A stretch of DNA of 64,000 bases from Ornithinibacillus salinisoli (GTDB lineage: Bacteria > Bacillota > Bacilli > Bacillales > Amphibacillaceae), in assembly GCF_042682545.1 (NCBI RefSeq), contig NZ_JBHUHQ010000016.1; one strand, given 5' to 3'. Shown here piece after piece: positions 61,495-64,000 of the stretch. The position numbers and the translations under genes are program-made. Numbering within the stretch: the first letter of the stretch is position 1; the number at the start of each line of letters is the position of its first letter. The notes below the pieces were generated by a model, which saw only the letters and a program-made list of their open reading frames with translations, searched no databases and was not told where the DNA came from.

Positions 61495-62124
61495 ATGAAG
61501 AGAGCACCTACAAGGCAGAAGTTACTTAATATCTTGAAAAAGGAGCATGACTTAACCATTGATGGAATAATGGAATACTTTACTATTTCTGAAATTGCCG
61601 TAAGACGACATATTCATGAACTAGAAAATCAAGGGTTGATTAAAAGGAATACGATTAAGCAGAAAATTGGTAGACCATACTATACGTATGAATTAACTGT
61701 AGAAGGGCATAGTACTTTTCCAAACCAGTATGATAAGTTGCCAGTGGAATTATTGAAGGATTTAGAGGAGTTACAAGGATCTGCTGCAGTAAATCAATTG
61801 TTAATAAGGAGAATGGAAAGAGAAAAAGCTTATTTTGAAATGGAAATTAAAGCAGATAATTTTGATCAACGTATAGCAGAGGTGGCAAAAATACAAGATG
61901 AAAAAGGATATATGGTTGAAATTGAGAAAACAGCTGAAGGTCATTATGAAATGAAAAATTACAACTGTCCCATATCCAATATAGCATCTTGTTACAAGCA
62001 AGTTTGTGATAATGAAAAGCATGTATTTGATGAGTTATTTGCTGAAAGCGAAGTCATTCCACGTTCGTGTATAACGAATGGTGATAATTTTTGTAAGTGG
62101 ATAATTAGAAGACCAAATGAATGA
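61495..62124 (+). CDS. SufR-like DeoR/ArsR-type regulator with C-terminal cysteine cluster
   Basis: The 209-residue protein has a winged helix-turn-helix (about 10-65: LTIDGIMEYFTISEIAVRRHI) and a C-terminal metal-cluster segment with NCPISNIASCYKQVC and RSCITNGDNFCKW, five cysteines spaced as in Fe-S-binding SufR-type regulators. ATG 61495 after AAGGTGA, 11 bp after yutE. The suf operon is a plausible but unproven target. Confidence 0.82.
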   Translation: MKRAPTRQKLLNILKKEHDLTIDGIMEYFTISEIAVRRHIHELENQGLIKRNTIKQKIGRPYYTYELTVEGHSTFPNQYDKLPVELLKDLEELQGSAAVNQLLIRRMEREKAYFEMEIKADNFDQRIAEVAKIQDEKGYMVEIEKTAEGHYEMKNYNCPISNIASCYKQVCDNEKHVFDELFAESEVIPRSCITNGDNFCKWIIRRPNE

Positions 62125-62152
62125 TGAGGTGTTCATACTCATCTCTTTTTTC
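62122..62152 (+). terminator. Terminator after the SufR-like gene
   Basis: GATGAG pairs with CTCATC across a 9-nt loop, then a T run. Confidence 0.75.
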
Positions 62153-62250
62153 GTGAATGTCCGATTCGTAATCTAATAATTAGTATGGGGTGAAAGGAAC
62201 AATCCCATTGATTAAAGTTTTTATTTATTTTTTTAGAGAGGGTTTAATCA

Positions 62251-63018
62251 TTGAAACGATATAAAGGCTATTTAATAGATCTAGATGGAACAATGTACCG
62301 TGGTAATGAAGTAATTGAAGAGGCGCCTGGATTTGTAAATACATTACGTGAAAAGAATATTCCTTATTTATTTTTAACAAATAATTCATCTAAAACACCA
62401 GAAGCTGTTTCTGAAAAATTAAATCAAATGGGAATTTATTCGACACCAGATCATGTTTTTACGTCAAGCATGGCTACTGCCAAATATATCAAACATCAAA
62501 AAAACAATGCACGTTGTTATGTGATTGGGGAGACCGGTCTTTACACTGCATTGGATAGAGAAGGGTTGTCAGTAACGGATGAAGAATGTGATTTTGTTGT
62601 AATGGGCATGGATCGTGACATAACTTATGAAAAATTGGCTAGAGCTTGCTTGGCAGTTAGAAATGGAGCTAAATTTGTTTCAACAAATAGCGATATAGCA
62701 GTGCCAACGGAAAGTGGATTACTTCCAGGCAATGGTTCACTTACATCGGTTGTTACTGTCAGTACTGGTGAAGATCCCATCTTTATTGGAAAACCAGAAT
62801 CCATTATTATGAAAGAAGCATTGAAGGTATTAGGTACCGATGAAAAGGAAACCGTAGTTGTTGGAGATAATTACTATACAGATATTCAAGCTGGAATTAA
62901 CGCTGGAATTGATACACTAATGGTTTTCACTGGTTTAACACCGTATGAAGATTTACCTAATCTAAAAGTTAAACCGACTTACCATGTGGAAAACTTATCT
63001 CAATATGAGATTACATAA
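62251..63018 (+). CDS. yutF: HAD-family phosphatase YutF (NagD-like, TIGR01457)
   Basis: The 255-residue protein has D10 and D12 (LIDLDGTMYRG), the NagD cap insertion (about 80-170), lysine in IGKPESIIMKEAL and DNYYTDIQAG. TTG start at 62251 after GAGAGGG. Hydrolyses nucleotide or sugar monophosphates by analogy. Confidence 0.92.
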   Translation: MKRYKGYLIDLDGTMYRGNEVIEEAPGFVNTLREKNIPYLFLTNNSSKTPEAVSEKLNQMGIYSTPDHVFTSSMATAKYIKHQKNNARCYVIGETGLYTALDREGLSVTDEECDFVVMGMDRDITYEKLARACLAVRNGAKFVSTNSDIAVPTESGLLPGNGSLTSVVTVSTGEDPIFIGKPESIIMKEALKVLGTDEKETVVVGDNYYTDIQAGINAGIDTLMVFTGLTPYEDLPNLKVKPTYHVENLSQYEIT

Positions 63019-63138
63019 GCAGTTCAAATCTGATGAAAGATATTAGGTTTATTTTATATAAACGGTCAAGATTGGATCACCCAAGATGGAGAGATTTTTC
63101 TTTCTAAGAGTAAGGGAAGCCAATTTGTATTGATATAT

Positions 63139-63171
63139 AACAAGGTCGTACAGTTACTGTACGACCTTGTT
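63139..63171. terminator. Long perfect hairpin between convergent genes
   Basis: AACAAGGTCGTACAG pairs perfectly with CTGTACGACCTTGTT around a 3-nt loop. T tracts beside it are weak, but position suggests termination for both genes. Confidence 0.75.
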
Positions 63172-63234
63172 ATATGATATGCATCTATAACGGTTCAGCC
63201 AATACTGTCGCGTTACTAGACCCTTTGCTACATA

Positions 63235-63747
63235 TTAATCATCTATTAAATCATCATCAGCTGTTGCATGTGCTAGCCTACTTGATGCAGCTGCTGCAAT
63301 TGCTCCAACGATATCGTCCAAAAAGGTATGGCATTCACCAGTAGATTTATCATTTAATTTTTTTAATATACCAGGCTTTTGTTTGTCGATATAACCGTAG
63401 TTTGTAAAACCTATGGAACCATACACATTTACGATGGAAAAAGCGATAATTTCATCCACTCCATATAAACTTTCATCAATTTCAATTGTTTTTTGCAAGG
63501 GTTCATCCAATTTTTTTTGTTCAGCAAGTCGATCTAACTGTATACCTGTTAAAATTGCATTTTGAACCTCACGTTTTTTTAATACTTGGTCCACATTATT
63601 GTAGCAATCCTCCATTTTTAAATCATCATGGTATTTGGATTGTAAATAATAAACGAGTTCAGCAATATCATCTATTGTTACGCCACGTTCATTTAACCAC
63701 TTTCTTGCGTTTTTCTCTAGTTCACTTTGTTTTGTTACTTCTTCCAT
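63235..63747 (-). CDS. yutG: PgpA-family protein YutG
   Basis: The 170-residue protein has the phosphatidylglycerophosphatase A-type C-terminal motif PGILKKLNDKS then GECHTFLDDIVGAIAAAASS. Unlike PgpA it appears soluble in the N-terminal half, so enzyme activity is uncertain. ATG 63747 after AGGTG; an upstream GTG at 63756 is possible. Confidence 0.88.
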   Translation of the reverse strand: MEEVTKQSELEKNARKWLNERGVTIDDIAELVYYLQSKYHDDLKMEDCYNNVDQVLKKREVQNAILTGIQLDRLAEQKKLDEPLQKTIEIDESLYGVDEIIAFSIVNVYGSIGFTNYGYIDKQKPGILKKLNDKSTGECHTFLDDIVGAIAAAASSRLAHATADDDLIDD

Positions 63748-63833
63748 CGTTATCACCTATCCTTAAAAATTTATCGATTTGGTCAAGATATTGTCTAGCT
63801 TTACATAAACATCTTACTAAGGAGGAGAGCATT

Positions 63834-64000
63834 ATGAAGGAAATACTGAGATCGGAATACGGGATACAAGTAAGTGATAGAATTCATTTTAAAGGCATGG
63901 AGGGCTATAAGGATGATCAATATCTTTATTTTATCATTCCTTCCAAAAACAAGGAAACAATATATATGGAACAAGCGGCTCTTGCATATTATATATTCGA
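63834..64000 (+). CDS. yutH: Spore coat-associated protein YutH (CotS family), N-terminal part
   Basis: An ATG at 63834 after GGAGGAG opens a frame that runs to the window end (55 residues: MKEILRSEYGIQVSDRIHF..., YLYFIIPSKNKETIYMEQ). Placement next to yutG and the sequence fit YutH, a kinase-fold CotS relative of the spore coat. Truncated by the window. Confidence 0.75.
   Translation, partial: MKEILRSEYGIQVSDRIHFKGMEGYKDDQYLYFIIPSKNKETIYMEQAALAYYIF

Overview
The window is a low-GC Gram-positive chromosome segment from an endospore-forming member of the Bacillaceae. Gene content and order follow the Bacillus subtilis yus/yur(suf)/yun/yut neighbourhoods (fadNAE, gcvH, metNPQ, sufCDSUB, yunEDCB, lytH, yutC-H), and several sporulation genes are present (yunB, lytH, yutC, yutH). 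Osmoprotectant (OpuD) and sodium-coupled transporters, together with dispersed Bacillaceae repeats, suggest a halotolerant, Oceanobacillus-like genus. That genus call is inference; the family is well supported.

Layout. 0-5 kb: tail of a MarR/Hpr-like regulator, ccdA, and a three-gene ECF sigma / small membrane protein / large TPR-plus-carboxypeptidase-regulatory membrane protein cassette. 4.6-10 kb: single housekeeping genes (VOC protein, coiled-coil protein, M42 aminopeptidase, hemolysin III family protein, DUF1836 regulator, threonine aldolase). 10.2-13.9 kb: a LiaIH-FSR cell-envelope stress module without liaG. 13.9-21.8 kb: FUSC-type membrane protein, CwlO-type endopeptidase, nitroreductase, BCCT transporter behind a candidate SigB promoter, a 345-bp palindromic repeat, a YitT protein and an MFS transporter. 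21.9-26.5 kb: MoxR ATPase, DUF58 protein and two tandem paralogous membrane proteins, with a vestige of a third copy. 26.6-27.5 kb: guanidine-I riboswitch with a paired SMR exporter. 27.5-31.2 kb (minus strand): zinc uptake ABC operon plus Zur plus two fluoride channel subunits, preceded by Zur boxes.

31.4-37.3 kb: a small CxxC protein and the FadR-box-controlled fatty acid beta-oxidation operon fadN-fadA-fadE. 37.3-42.5 kb: VanZ protein, YusI, GcvH, YusF, YusE, then a SAM-I riboswitch and the MetNPQ methionine importer. 43.2-48.4 kb: the SUF Fe-S cluster assembly operon. 48.55-48.95 kb: a probable type I toxin/antisense RNA pair, not an annotated-looking gap. 49.3-54 kb: yunE, yunD, yunC, an HD-GYP protein, yunB. 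54-58.4 kb: an inserted transporter block with a lysine riboswitch and NhaC-type antiporter, a 41-bp tandem repeat, and a MetP/MetS sodium-dependent amino acid importer. 58.4-64 kb: lytH, yutC, yutD, an unknown small gene, yutE, a SufR-like regulator, yutF, yutG and the start of yutH.

Four metabolite-sensing leaders are visible (guanidine, SAM, lysine riboswitches and their terminators), along with DNA operators for Zur and FadR that match the known consensus very closely, and weaker candidates for LiaR, WalR and SigB. The most unusual items are the toxin/antisense locus, the fusion of fluoride export to the zinc regulon, the transglutaminase-less duplicated membrane genes, the ECF cassette, and the two repeat structures.
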